A stretch of 64,000 nucleotides of DNA from Diphasiastrum complanatum (taxonomy: Eukaryota; Streptophyta; Lycopodiopsida; Lycopodiales; Lycopodiaceae), in assembly GCA_029204225.1 (NCBI GenBank), contig CM055102.1:7734587-7798586 (forward strand). The letters are read 5' to 3'. This document shows positions 46,981-59,754 of the stretch, piece after piece. Each line of letters starts with the position of its first letter. Positions within the stretch are counted from its first letter, which is position 1. A program made the position numbers and the translations under genes. The notes under the pieces were generated by a model. That model saw only the letters and a program-made list of their open reading frames with translations. It was not told the origin of the DNA and did no database searches.

Positions 46981-49580
46981 TTACTGTCTGGGTTGCCAAA
47001 CCCACCCTAAACATGCATCGAGCACCAAATCTACTCGTTCACAAGATTATCTAATGAGTATACAATACATTTGTCCACTCTGAGCAGTGGGTACATTCAA
47101 TTTACTCATTTATTCATCCACCCTGCTGTACGCAATTGGTACATTCGATCACAAATAAAAAAAAAAATTGTTGCACCAAATCTATTCCATCAGAAGATTT
47201 TCTCGAAGCTCCCTCATGATTTTAATCTCAATTCTCTTCTATCTTATTTAGTCTTATTCATTACATCGAATAATGGCTAAGCATATAACAAAAGCTGATT
47301 TCAATGGTCTATACCATATTTGAGTAAAACAATTGCAAATTCCCTCTGTTTCCTTTTGAATACGTTCTTAATTTCCATTTCAACTTCCTTCAGAGCTTTC
47401 CCTTTGGTGAATCCTCATCCCGATTCTGAAAGCCTGGGTGGCCAATTTTTAAGCATCTTTAGCTGCTGCCACAAATATGAGGGCTGAATTTTCAGTATCT
47501 TTAGCAGCATATTCACTATGGAGCTTAGTATCTAGTGTTGGAATCTCATAGCCCCGTTCAAATCTTCAGAATTACAAATTCTGAAAATACAAGAGTAAAC
47601 CGAGCTCCAAAGTATCAGCTTTGCCTAGAATGCGAAGACACAAGACTTCCTACTATGAATAAATGTCAAGGCTAGAACAATGTGCATTCCAGTAGCATTC
47701 TTCTCTTTCTAAACTTCTGTTACTTTAGCATTCTATTGACACCTGTTCACATTAAATGAGAGTCTCTTGGACTTTTCCTGTCCAAAAGTTTTGAGATCTA
47801 GCTTTTACTTTTGACTTCTTTGTTGTTTCCAATCAGGAAATGGCTTGGTTGAGATAGAGATAGAAACTATTTCTATCTTATCTTTTTATGCTTACTAAAG
47901 TCATCGTAGAGCCGCCATTTTTCACAGTTGAATGAGTTTCTTCAATCTATTCACGGTTGAGAATTAAATAGGTTCCAATTGAGGTTTTTAACTGATAGCT
48001 TATCTGTATATCCTAAAAGCAAAAATGACAAAAGCACTTAATGTCCCTCATGAAGTATAATAATGTGTTCTATCACATCAAGGAAGTTTTAATGGGTATA
48101 TCATACCTAGTGATTCATCTAGATCTTGAGGTTTTGTCACATCTCATGTTTTGAATTTTTAAGATTCTTTAAACTTCTAGGTTCTGATATCAGTACTAGA
48201 AGACAATCCTAGGAAGGGCATGTTCCCTTCTTTACTCTAACTTTTTTATTGTATCTCAGATGGCATCGTGCTGTGGTTTTAAGCACATAATATGATCATC
48301 ATTGCAGCTTTTGATTAAGGATGCTACTGTTAGACTGATTGTCGTCCATGGCTGCATAAAACTTGAATATCTTTGAGATTGCTGAATATGAGGATTCCAA
48401 AGTTTTTATTAGGACAAAATTGTTTTTGTGATCATATAAGTAGGCAGTGAGCACACATGCTAGTTTCAAATGGATTTATGTTTCCATAGGCCCTTCAAGA
48501 ATAACAAAGCTACATGCTTAAATTGCAAGTTGATTAGAGGCTCTGCTCTCATATTAGAGGGCGTCAAGTATACTTGAAAACAATTCATATTTTTGGTAGG
48601 GCCTACAAGAGTAGTTAAGCTGCATGCTGTATTAACAAATTTGTTAGAGGTTGGACTTGTCAATGAAATCATAGTTAATTTTTGATCTGCTATGCTTACT
48701 TGGAATTTCCCTCCATCCAAATCGCTTGTGTTTAATACATGCTAAAATTCGCAATGCAAAAATTGCAAGTTGCACCCTGTAAACTATGCTTTAACCCATT
48801 GTGTCCATGATTTTTCAAAGGCAGGCTTTTTCATGGAACATCAAAATTTTTAAACTCTTATGCGTATATTTTGAATTCTACAAGTAAAAGTAGTAGCATG
48901 TCTAAATGCGTCTGTGGTGATATCATATGTTGTCCTATAAGGCTTTGGTCTTGGACAAATACTATTGTGCTTATTAATGCTTCATCCCAAATTTGGCTGG
49001 AATGGTAGCTTTTACTTTTGTGATAGTTTCCAGGTAGCTATGTTGAAGATAATGCATGTGTGTGTGGAAATTATGAAGTCATTGAGACATCATTTATGGT
49101 ATTTTTTAATCTTTAGCCAAGTGAAGGTTTTTTCGCATCAAAGCACAATTTGCGGTTCAAATAGGGCTTTTGTTAGTTGCTTTTAAATTTGTGGGTGCTA
49201 TTTTTATTACATATAGTATAGGTAAATTTGACTATGCAAGAACCAGTAAAACCATACTACAGTCATAAACAAGTAAAACTTAATTTGATGTGCATGTCTG
49301 CTTATTGTATAGTCATAATCTAAATTGATTGTCAGTTTTCGTTCTGATCTTGTTAACACGAGTTTCAATTTGTTATGCGAAACATTATCTGCAAGATCGT
49401 ATCATTTTTGGATCTCCGAATTCAATTTTCTACCTGGTCAGGAATTCTTGCTTGGGAAGAATTTTAAAGAGGATTTCTTTAAGGTACAAGCAGAAAGGAA
49501 TCTTAGAGTGTCTTGTGATGTTATCCGATGAATTGTCCAATGATGCACAATTTAGTAATCCTATCTGCCATCATAGACAT
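46981..49580. other. Anonymous DNA
   Basis: AT-rich, no domain, RNA gene or clear repeat seen; it could be intron of an unrecognised gene. Confidence 0.4.
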
Positions 49581-49905
49581 TGCCCATCTTTGCTCCTTCC
49601 ATATCAAAGAGAGTGGATGGTGGCAGCGAGGATGATGGCTTGTTGAATGTTGCAGGTCGATTGAGGAGACACGGCTGCTGAAGGGCTTCAAAATAGAATT
49701 CCTCTGTTAACCCTTGTTATTAATGAGCCTTATGTGACTGACATCCCCATCTTTGCTCCTTCCATATCGAAGAGAGTGGATGGTGGTAGCGAGGATGATG
49801 GCTTGTTGACTATACAAAAATCTATTGAACAGACATGGCTGCTGAGGGGCTTCAACGTAGAGTTTCTCTGTTAACCCTTTTTATTGATGAGCCCTAGAAT
49901 TAGCT
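49581..49905 (+). repeat. Tandem duplication, period about 163 bp
   Basis: CCATCTTTGCTCCTTCCATA and GAGAGTGGATGGTGG occur at about 49584 and 49747, followed in both copies by AGCGAGGATGATGGCTTGTT, a GGCTGCTGA...GGCTTCAA segment, and TCTGTTAACCC. The second copy is open for about 45 codons (DIPIFAPSISKRVDGGSEDD), but the family is unknown. Confidence 0.8.
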
Positions 49906-50283
49906 GCGTGTCCTTGTTGGTTTTTTAATTCTGCAGTTGTGCATTATTTTCTTGTTCTTTTCCTTGTTGGTTTGCATTTTGTAGGGCAGTTGAGATTGGT
50001 TTTCATCTTTAGTATATATGTATGTCTGACCTTTGGATCTGGTACCTTTGACTTGTTTTTGGGCTTGCCTTTCATAGGCAACACCTTGTCCAAGTTGGTT
50101 AAAGAAGTTTGTGAAGCAAGTCGAAGTTAAAGGACATCCTTGATATATAACTGTAAACACTAAAGAGATGGTGAATATTTCATGCATGGTCATATGTGCA
50201 GGTTCGTATACTCGTCAATGGAAATAATGACTATTTTTCATACTAAAATATAGACAAGGCCATTGTGGAGTTGATACACTATT

Positions 50284-50288
<5 letters not shown>

Positions 50289-50381
<93 letters not shown>
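50289..50381 (+). repeat. Compound (CT)n(CA)n microsatellite
   Basis: 36 bp of CT runs directly into about 57 bp of CA. Confidence 0.98.
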
Positions 50382-50382
<1 letters not shown>

Positions 50383-53300
50383 GTTTTTGAAGTTTCCTTT
50401 CAAAATGACTCTTGGGGGAAACGGTTTTTTGAGATTTCAAAATTTTCTTATTCTTTTTATCGTTTCCAACCTTCAATTTTCTATTTTAAAATTTGAAAGA
50501 AAAACTTGTAGGGAAATATTTGCTTTTGAAATTACAATTATGGTTCATTAAATGAGATTAGCTTGACCCTATAGGTTACCCTTCATTTTACCCTATGGAT
50601 TTGCTACTAGCTAGGCTTAAACCCATCTTGAAACCATGAGTTAAGTGCCACATAAAATTGAATGGTGAGTTAATCCAAGTGTACTAAATTAGAACAAATA
50701 TGCAAAAACGGAGGCTCTTTTTAAGGTCCAAGAGGGTCCTAATTCTTCTTTTGGATCATAATCTTATCATTTGTCAAGCCTGAAGAATAAGGTGCAAGAA
50801 TATTGTGCAAGTGCCTTAATTGTCTAGCTATAAAATTTGATAATGCCAAGTAAGCTATATTGTTAAATCCATTGGAGATGTGAGTTGGAAAGTGGGATAG
50901 TACTTTCACTCGTGGGTCACCTGATTACTTGAATTTCAAAGTATTAAAAATCGACATGATACTATGGGTAGTTATTTATTGATTTACAAAGTTGATACAT
51001 ATAATTTCCAAAGGATGAAGGTCAAAACATTTGTGTTGGTGTATAATTTTGTGGAAACTCGTATAATTTGTGTGGATTGTTGCATGTAATGGCAAGCAAT
51101 TTAGACCTGATAGTAGATTTGTTATGATGTATGTATTCAAGTTGGAGAGACACGGATGCCCATGAACATTGCGAACAAATTTGAGTTGTTTTGATGGGCT
51201 GAATTTGTGAACTTATTATTGGCCAAAGTTTTTTGTTGCCCTTCTGGCAATGAACAATTGGAGTGCGAAAGAGTAGCTCTTGATTTTGGAACTCAATTGT
51301 GATGCTAGTAAGCAATTAGCCTTTGGTACGAGTTTGTTCATGCCTACTTATGTGTGAGCCATGAGTTTTGAATGACATGGAACTTTGACTGGGAACTATG
51401 GTCGCTTGGGATGTGACATTTCTTTTGATGTTATCTTTTGCAGAACTTTGTAGTACGAACTGGTATTTTGTTGCCTATTACACCCCGAATTACTTCCCTG
51501 TTATTATTTGGCATTTGACATTTGACAAATTTTTACTTTGGTATGGCCTTATTAAATGACAGCATGCATTGAGAAATGTTCTGCCAAAAACGAATGTACT
51601 TTACATGTAAGTAGCTGGCCAACTCATTACCATGGGCGCGAAGCAATCAAATCCAATGATTGCTTAAAGTACTCAAATGTATTGAATGCTGAACGTAGAC
51701 ACACCAAAGAACATGCCCTTGTTTTGAGTAATGTCAAAAAGACAGTTCTACACCTATTTTTTGGTAGTTTTGGACCCAAAAAGCAAACATGTCTTTTGGG
51801 AAAACTAGGACATATTCCACTCATGCTCTCTCTGGACTTACCATCCAGAGAGGGCATGAGTGCCTTTAAATTAAACTCCCTAACTCATCCCTTCTTCCCA
51901 CCTAGAAGTGTAAGTGGACTTGGGAATGGGAGAGACACAATCTCTTGTGTGTGGGGCAAGGAAAGGATGCGTTGGAGGTAAGGAAAAGCTTGGCTATCCT
52001 CTCCTAGTGGTTGTGTGTGAAGAAAACCCATAGCCTTCCAGGATTGGTGGCCTGTTGGCATAGGGTGAGCTTCAACGCCTACCTACAACCACGCGCATGT
52101 GGTAAGCTCGGTCCTTGTTTGCTTTTCTTCCAAACCTTTTGGTTACTCTCATGCTAGGTGTGCGGATTACAATGATCTAGGAGACACGTAACAGGATTCC
52201 CATCCTCTTCAAGCCTGAGTCTCCAGTGTGTGTATGCAGTCTAATAGATCTTAAGAGAGCCTTCTTTAGTAGCCAAATGTGTTGTGCATCAAATTTCTCC
52301 ATTGCAACCAATTGGATTCTACTCCTAACTCTTGAAAGCATTGCATCTTAAGCTAATCACATAGACTAGCGTGTGATGTTGCTTCTATTATTTCTGCTTG
52401 CAAGCTGAGACTTAGCGCAAGAGATCTCCAGTTCACAAATGTACTGTAAGAGAGAATGAGATATAGGGCCAAGGATGTTGCAAAAGATTTCAAGTCATGA
52501 ATGAATTTAGTGTGAGCGTTGGAGATTTCTTAGTCAAAAATTACTACGAAACTACATAATGGCTATATCTGCTCATTCATACCCACAAAGGTTCATCAAG
52601 TACATCTGCCTAGAAAAGACCTTGCACTTTTATATTTATGACTAAGCTGAGATGCTGTAATCCAAATGCTTGAAACATTCGCAGCCAATACTTAATCATG
52701 TTCACAGCTAAGCTGCAAAGGAACCACATTATTCGCCCTCAGCGTTCTGGACCTCTAGAGCCTTAAAAAATTCATTGATTTGCAAAAAATTCGGGCTAAA
52801 ACCCAATTCCAGAGTTTTTTGGGCTGCACTTTTTCTAGAACAAGGGATAATTAGGGGAGGAGCTAAAAGAAGCTCAGCTAAATCAATGCACAAATCATCG
52901 TACTGAAAATAGTTTCATTCAAGTTGTTAGAACGAATTCAACTTTGCAACTTGGCATTATTAGCATAAGTCCCACAATATCATCATATTTTTCCAACTTC
53001 TCCAGCAAATGTTTAACATATGCTTCAGAATTTTCTCTTCGCTAATAGTGATCAAACTCCTTCACCCAAAATATTCAGCTAATATCATTTTCTTTCTCAT
53101 ATTACAGTGAGGCTGGTGTCTCTGCGTTCACATTTAGATAGGAGGGTTTAAATGTGCAAGGGCATGTGCCATGACTTTTCTTGGTGTTGCAGCTCCTTGA
53201 GCAACTATTCTGCAAGGCCCCAATCAAAATTTAAAAATAAACACACACATATATGTCTAGCTTGTTTTCAAAAGATTTCAATCTGGAACTTTCTGAAAAT

Positions 53301-53524
53301 CCAGAACCATTCCTAAACAACTGTCCAATTGCATTTCAGAATGCAGTGCAAATAAGGTTCGCAATGCTTGACTTAGAGCACTGTAATTTCCACTCACTTT
53401 ATGTCTAGGATGCAAGCTCCCAAAAGTACAAAATCAACTGCTATATTCACTTGCACAACTAAATTGAAGCATTCACATGCAGGAGAGACATGTTAGTCAC
53501 CGGGAGCACATGAGACAAATTAGG
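50382..53524. other. Anonymous DNA
   Basis: No recognised gene. The hairpin at 51818-51862 is listed separately. Further lipase exons would be expected on the minus strand left of 53525, but I cannot identify them. Confidence 0.4.
51818..51862 (+). other. 19-bp stem hairpin with 7-base loop
   Basis: CACTCATGCTCTCTCTGGA and TCCAGAGAGGGCATGAGTG pair at 18 of 19 positions; the remaining T opposite G would be a G-U pair in RNA. Confidence 0.85.
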
Positions 53525-54002
53525 CTTGAAGGATGTATGTTAACAAGGCAGCTGTACCCCCTCCAAGAGAGTGCCCCACAATCTGCCAGTCAGCAACAGT
53601 GAGCATTTAAAAGACATGATCAAAAAACTTGTGCAATCTCCTATAATTCTCCTGAATCCTTCAAGAAGATCACGTTTTGAAATCAACACTGGAAAATTAA
53701 AATTCACGTTGCATGAAATCTTCCATCATTGTTCAACAGATTATTTGCCACAATTGCATTCAGTTATAGCATTAGCTTTGCTGACAAGCCTTTCATTCAC
53801 TCGATGCAGCAAAATTTCTAGACTCATAAGAATCGCTTTGCTGTAAAACAAAAGATAGCTGTTCAAACCTACAGCCTCTTTGGCAGTATAATACAAACCT
53901 TTAACCGATAAGTTGGGTGAGCTTTAAGAGCCTGCAAAAGGTGGGGTTTTGCCAACTGTGCAATCCATCGAGCAGCAGCAACCATGCCACAATTAGCAGG
54001 TA
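53525..54002 (-). CDS. Class-3 lipase (plant DAG-lipase-like) gene, two exons
   Basis: Minus strand. Exon A (54002-53899) starts after ACACAG and reads PANCGMVAAARWIAQLAKP through YRLK, ending at AAG with a GTTTGT donor. A 316-bp intron ends CTGGCAG. Exon B (53582-53525) reads IVGHSLGGGTAALLTYILQ. GHSLGG is the nucleophile elbow of alpha/beta-hydrolase lipases with the catalytic Ser, and the HCGMVAAARWIA-type block followed in phase by IVGHSLGGGTAALLTYI is the order seen in plant sn-1-specific diacylglycerol lipase-like proteins of the Arabidopsis At3g14075/At3g49050 type. Exon B lacks a clear GT donor and reaches an in-frame TAA, and the flanking exons were not found. It may be a gene fragment or a gene with long introns. 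Confidence 0.72.
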
Positions 54003-54339
54003 CTGTGTTTATTCTGTAAAACTTTTAAAAGTTCAGACTAGGCATTGAAATTTGCTTTCAAAAATACTGCAGCAAACAGAGATATGTGAAGTTCCACATA
54101 AAATTGAGAATTCAGGAGACAAAATGAACAAAACTTTTAAATGGGGGTTGTAGAGGGTTCAAAGAACAACTTGGGACACATGAAGATATGGAAGAGAGAC
54201 ATCATCATGTATTCTAAATTCAGTTTCTTATGTCATTTTCGAATGTACTGGAGCTGTAATTACATTACCTAGTGGTCAAAACACACTTGACATGTACTAT
54301 TTGGTCTTATGTAGCTTTTGGTACTTCCAAGAAATTAAT

Positions 54340-54343
<4 letters not shown>
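54003..54343. other. Non-coding DNA upstream of the lipase exons
   Basis: Nothing recognised apart from the exon A acceptor context. Confidence 0.4.

Positions 54344-54426
<83 letters not shown>
54344..54426 (+). repeat. (CT)n microsatellite
   Basis: 83 bp of pure CT. Confidence 0.98.
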
Positions 54427-54430
<4 letters not shown>

Positions 54431-54896
54431 ACCTCATTTTATTACTATTTCTACTCCCAAAAACCCTAAAAATGTTACTCTAAATCCTAGATCTGAAGCA
54501 GCATTACTTCCTTATTGTAGTTCTTAACGAAATTTCAAACTGCTTCACGATGCCTCAACTTACAAGCAATATATCATTAGCAAAGCTGCTTCCAAGAAAC
54601 ATTATGATTCGAAACAGATCCAAGAAATTATTTGCTCCTACAAATTATTATTGATTCAAAATGAATTCACCTTCCTTGGTGTATTTTGCAGGTTTTGAAG
54701 CTCAGAATCATCAGTGGGGAATGAAGATACAGTCCTTGAGGCATCAGAAAGGCCAAGGTAGTATTAGACAGATTGAAAATATGTTGAATGGGGAGATTTT
54801 TACAATACTTCCTAGTTTTTGTGAAAAGTGCCATTTGTGAGGGAGTTTTGCAAAGAAATCTCTTATTTGATTGTTTGGAGAATCGCAAATCACACT

Positions 54897-55260
54897 AGAC
54901 AGTGTCTAGTACTTTCATAAGTCAATCTAAGTATTCTACTTCGATTCTTGAAAGATTTGGTATGAAAGATTGTAACGGGGTTGACACCCCTATGGAGCAT
55001 GTTGTGAAAGCAACTAATGAAATTGATCTGTCGGTCCATTGGTCTTGCTTAAATCCAAGTGTAGTGAATCTAGATCAAGATCTAATGTGTAGAACTTGAT
55101 AGATCCATTGATTAAGCAACCAATAACTCTCTATGATTGTTAAGTACCATCATTATTGTCCTAAAATCTGAAAATTTATCAAAGCGCATTGGAATTCCAC
55201 TGATATAATAAGCAATTTCTTTAAATTTTAACTAAAAATTCTCATGATTTACAAGCTTCT
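54897..55260 (+). pseudogene. Copia RT/RNase H scrap
   Basis: FISQSKYSTSILERFGMKDC and DTPMEHVVKA (about 54911-55015) match the C-terminal RT block of Ty1/copia elements (ISQ-KY-ILKRFGM-DC-P-TPM). What follows is heavily decayed RNase H. No flanking copia domains are seen. Confidence 0.8.
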
Positions 55261-55392
55261 GAAACCTTGGAGAAGCCCATATAATTGTTAAAATGTCGCA
55301 CAATTTCTACTTTTAACAAGCTGAGGCTTGCAACAACGGAAAAATACGAGTAATGTTCTTGGTGGCGAGTCTAGGTGGCCCTTGGCTATCAC

Positions 55393-55828
55393 CTATGCTC
55401 AGCATAGAGGGTGAGGGTGTTGACGCGAGCAGTTGCTATGCTGAGCATAGCAACTACATCGGAAATTTCTTCGATGGCTATGCTCAACATAGAACATGCT
55501 TCACATGCTATGTTGAGCATTGATGAGCACTCATAACCCGAAGACATAATATGTTGAGCGTAGGTGAGAGGAGAGGACCCGAGAGGCCACCTATGCTCAG
55601 CATAGGTCACCTACGTGATAAGAAGTAAAACTTCATGATGACATGCTATGTTGAGCATAGGTGAGCACTTAGGACCCGAAGACATCCCATACTAAGCGTA
55701 AGTGAGAGGAGAGGACCCAAGAGGCCACCTATGCTCAACTTAGGTCACCTACGTGATAAGAAGCAAAACTTTAATGGAAACATGTCTCATTAATAGTTGC
55801 AATACTCTGTTATCCATGCTCAGCATAG
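55393..55828 (+). repeat. Ten-copy palindromic motif array (CTATGCTCAGCATAG)
   Basis: Exact or near-exact copies start at 55393, 55436, 55478, 55508, 55549, 55591, 55646, 55688, 55729 and 55814. The copies at 55393, 55436 and 55591 are perfect around a central base; others differ at one to four positions. Around them a larger unit of about 138 bp is duplicated (55508-55645 and 55646-55780, sharing GAGAGGAGAGGACCC and AGGTCACCTACGTGATAAGA). Confidence 0.9.
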
Positions 55829-55839
55829 AGAAGAGTTTA

Positions 55840-56810
55840 AAGCTTAACAAAAATGAAAGTATTCTGACCGTAAAGAAAAGTATGGAAGGAAACGTATGCA
55901 TGTAAATATAGAGAATCGTGATTTCGTCGTAGCGTTAGCTCTGGCAGCGTGTGTGCTTGTTAATTCACAAATGAGGTGATATATGCTTTGACTACGATCC
56001 TTAAAAAAAATTCGGGCCTGTCACCTCACGACAACCTCGAGCATGAACCAAGACCATTCTTTCGCACCTCAATCAACAGAACGTGAACCCTAAACCTAAT
56101 CTATACCTAATTCTAGGTCGACCCTAGCCTTAAGGATGCATCCCTACAGTATTTAAGGCATGGTCATTAGCGATTCCAATTAACCATTTACTTTCTAGGC
56201 TTGTTGTTTTTCTGCATTTAGCTATTTTCTTTGTTCAGCTCTATTGAGGTTCGCATAGCTTTTTATTTGTTCTATGACCAGCATAGGATAATGTTAAGTT
56301 TGTGAATCACATTTAGTTTTATGTGTCAACTATTTCTTTTGGGCCTATGTGTTATATCCATGTCCAGTATGAGGGATTCATAATAATTCCTGACATGGAT
56401 AGCCGGTTTCTTCAGTGTATATGGTTACTACTTCTGCCTCGTCATTTCAAGCTTAGTCGGTAAAGTAATTAATAATCATATGAGGGCCCATACCTATAAT
56501 TGGACATAGGAGCACTTGCATGGTGTTTGACTGCTATAATGCAAGAATAGGAGGTCAATTTCTTATTCAGGTTGCATGGGGATCCTAAGAGTAATATTAT
56601 TTCCTCATGAGAGAGAATATTTACTATGGAAACTTGCCAATCTCCCTATTGGAATTTCTGATTCTTTGAGCCGTGATCACCTCCTCTCTTGTATTCAGTC
56701 ACCTTGGCTTGGGGAAGAAGTGGTTAGGATATTGACTAGCAACTCCACAGATTTCCTTTTGGTTTGCATGTGACAGGATTATCAAAGATCTTCACTTGGC
56801 GATGGTTACA
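55840..56810 (+). repeat. 5' LTR of Ty3-type element D (left end unknown)
   Basis: The LTR ends GGTTACA at 56810, one base before the PBS. A TATA-like TATTTAAG lies at 56150-56157. The TG start is not identified, so the palindromic array at 55393-55828 may lie inside the LTR or just outside it. Confidence 0.5.
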
Positions 56811-56811
56811 G

Positions 56812-56826
56812 TGGTATCAGAGCTTG
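56812..56826 (+). other. Primer-binding site of element D (initiator Met type)
   Basis: TGGTATCAGAGCTTG matches the usual plant Met-tRNA PBS. Confidence 0.85.
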
Positions 56827-58540
56827 GATCACATCAATTAGAAGGTGGAGTAGGGATTCTTGCTTTTTGCAGCTTTTGGTGGATCTCATTGCTTTTTGTT
56901 TCCAGGTGGTGGAATTGACTTCCAAGTAGGTAGATTCTCAGATCTTAGTGTATTTTCAGCCTATTGATCATGATTATGAATTTTCTCCATAGGATTTGAT
57001 GGAAATCAATGGATTTTTTTTACGGTTTTTTTTCTAGAATTCAAAATTTTTGCTTGGAATTTATCATAGATACTAATCTAGTACATTTTCCAGATTGTAC
57101 TTGCTATTTTACAGTCATTATTGATTGGATCTAACGATTGCATGTTGGTTGAAAGTCAAAAGGGTGCTTAGATAGTGATTTTTAGCCAAAAATTGGGGTT
57201 TTTGGACTAGAAATGGGCTATAAGAACCATAATTGACTGAAATCAGAACTTTTAGTGCTTCAATGTAATTGATTTACAATGATTTGGATCTGATTTCACT
57301 TGATTGTAGATTTGGTCAAAATTGGTCAAGATTGGTCAAAAAACATGGTTTTTTATGGTTTTTGGACTAATTTTGGTGATTTTCACAAAATTCTTGGCAA
57401 TACTTTGCATGCACATTCTAAGAGGTGTAATGAAGCTGTCCTAAGGCTTTCATATATTTTGTTAGAATTGGACACCATTAAGGGTCTCAAAAAGTCAAAA
57501 AATAGTGTATTTTTGGGGTTTTTTTTTAGCATGAACAACTTTTAATTGGTGGTCTAAGCCTGCTGGTTATGTTGAAGTTTTGCTTGTTGAAGGAGTCCAA
57601 AAATGCAATTTTTGCATGATCTGAGCTTATGATTGCATGTTGGACCTGATAGAAGCCTCTATGCCTGTCTAATGAACCTTAGAAGAGTGCTTGTCACCTC
57701 TGATTGGATGCATATTGGGCTAGATAGATATTTTTGGTGAAATCATCTTGGAAAAGTGTGCCCTCCTACCTGAATTTTGGTCATTTACTGCTCGCACGTG
57801 TGGAGCCTAGGTGGCAAGGTGACATAGCAAGTATCTTTTAGACCTACTCTCTCTATGTAATGTGCTTTACAGCGACCAATTTGGTGTCCTCTAGAGAAAG
57901 TTATGGCTATCGGAAGTTTGACAATTTTTGAACTAAAATTGTAAAATTTTTCGTAATGTTTCAATGCATATGCATGCATGCATGTAACTCAATTAAGTGC
58001 TTTTCTATTGCTAAAAATGTATAGATAGACATGTATGCATTTTTGGATGCATGGTACATGGGTTTTCAATAGATTGATTAGAGAAATTTCATGCAGGATG
58101 CTAATTTTGGCAATTCTAGTTCAAAAAGCTGATTTTTCAATTGTTAGGCTATTTACAATTTTTTTTTGATTTTTCGAAAAAATCAGTGCATGTCAAGTTT
58201 GATGCATGCAGAATGTTTTGATATGAGTTTGAAATGTGATGGTACTTGTGAAATTGATAAATCGATTACTTTAGTTTATTTCCACAGTGTGATCCATATC
58301 GAATGGATTTCAAAAATTCTAGTTTTTCATAAATTTTATGTGTGGTCCTTCAAAGTTGTTATTGTTCAAAATCAGTATGATATTGATTAAACGAAATTTG
58401 CTTAAAGAAGTGAAAAACCTCGTTGAGATTTTTTTAGCCAGTTATGAAGGTCCAGTACTTTTCATTTATTAGTTGAGAATTTCGGATCTGTCGACTATTT
58501 AAGCTATTTTTTTCGTTTCAGAAAATCAATATTGCAGATG
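56827..58540 (+). other. Long leader of element D with a conserved acceptor-like site
   Basis: 1.7 kb of T-rich non-coding sequence. It ends in TTTTTTTCGTTTCAG (58507-58521), placed like the TTTCTCGTTTCAG in the related scrap at 31853-31865. The shared site in front of gag looks like a 3' splice site, suggesting a leader intron. Confidence 0.5.
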
Positions 58541-58563
58541 ATAATGCAGCTCTAGATGGTCAG

Positions 58564-59754
58564 GTGCCTATGGCTACCTATTTGCATATTTGTCAGCATT
58601 TAAACCAAGCTCGTAATGAAATGAACAATCGGAACACTTTAAGGGATCAACAAATGGAAGTACTATTGAATCAAGTAAAAACTCTATCCTCACCGAATTT
58701 GGGCTTTCAGTCAGAACGATTTTCGGGGGAGAAGAAAGAGAAGAAGCCAAAGGTGGTAGATGATTGGTTAACCAAGTGGACTGGTTATTTTAATCTACAT
58801 GCAATTTTTGAAGAGAAAAAAATTGAGAGTGTTGTTTTGTTCTTCTGAGAAAAGCCTTCATCGTGATGGCGTGATTTGCAACCCAAACCCGCTACATGGG
58901 AAGAATTCATGGAAGTTTTCATAAAGTCGGTTGTGGTTGCGGACGACTCAGATTTCTACCAAAGATTTGTCTATTGCAAAATGGGTACTTGGAGTTTGGG
59001 CTCGTACTTACAAGAATTTACAGATTTGTGGAACAAGGTTCTCTCATTCGATGCAAAACTGACACTCTGGCAGTTGAACCTAGGTCTGCCAATCGATTAT
59101 CAGAATGAGTGTAAGCAAAATGTGCTTCAGACTTTCGATGATGTCATACGAGTCACGAAAGTGTATGATCCACGGTGGTGGCATCCAGAAAGCAATTTCA
59201 AGCTACTCCATCTGGACCCAGCCAAAAGAAGAGAAAGAAAAGAGTTTATGACAAAAAGCCCAAGTATTTTGACGAACTGGATCAAATTGCATCGAAGTTT
59301 AGACAAAAGAAACAAATGTCCAGGAAGAAGGCTAGGAAGACGAGTATATATTTTTGATTGTAACAAGCCTGGACATGTTATGAAATTCTGCCCAAAAAGA
59401 AAGAAAGTCGCAGCTCAAGTCATTGAGATGCCAAGTAAAGAAAATCTGAAATTGGAAATTAACAAGGTTAATTGTGAGTGTGAATGTTTATTCAGTACTG
59501 GTTCATTCTTGCCAAATGATATATTTCATTTAAAGGGCATAGCTAAAGGGCATGAAGTTAGTATATTGGTGGACAGTGGAGCTACTCATAATTTTATTAA
59601 CTCTGGTCTTGTGCAGAAACTCATCCTGGAAACTGAAGCTAGTGATCATAGATATAAAGTATATCTAACTTCAGGTGCGGAGTTGGAGACATGGGATGTA
59701 AAAGTTCCAAAGCTCCCAGTTTGGATCCAAGACTACCAAGAGTTAATAGAATAG
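58564..59754 (+). pseudogene. Gag and protease of element D
   Basis: Gag starts near ATG 58564 (MATYLHICQHLNQAR), with a TGA at 58846-58848 before QPKPATWEEFMEVF. The retrotrans_gag core is at about 58876-59170. One zinc knuckle lies at about 59350-59390; its first Cys is lost (IFDCNKPGHVMKFC). The protease loop SILVDSGATHNFIN (about 59560-59602) has an intact D-S-G. The frame ends at TAG 59752-59754. Gag type and domain order fit Ty3 elements. Confidence 0.87.

Noticed and set aside
50050-50130. Cytochrome P450 start (phrase LPFIGNTL)
   Set aside because: Only eight residues match; no membrane anchor spacing, no PERF or heme motif nearby.
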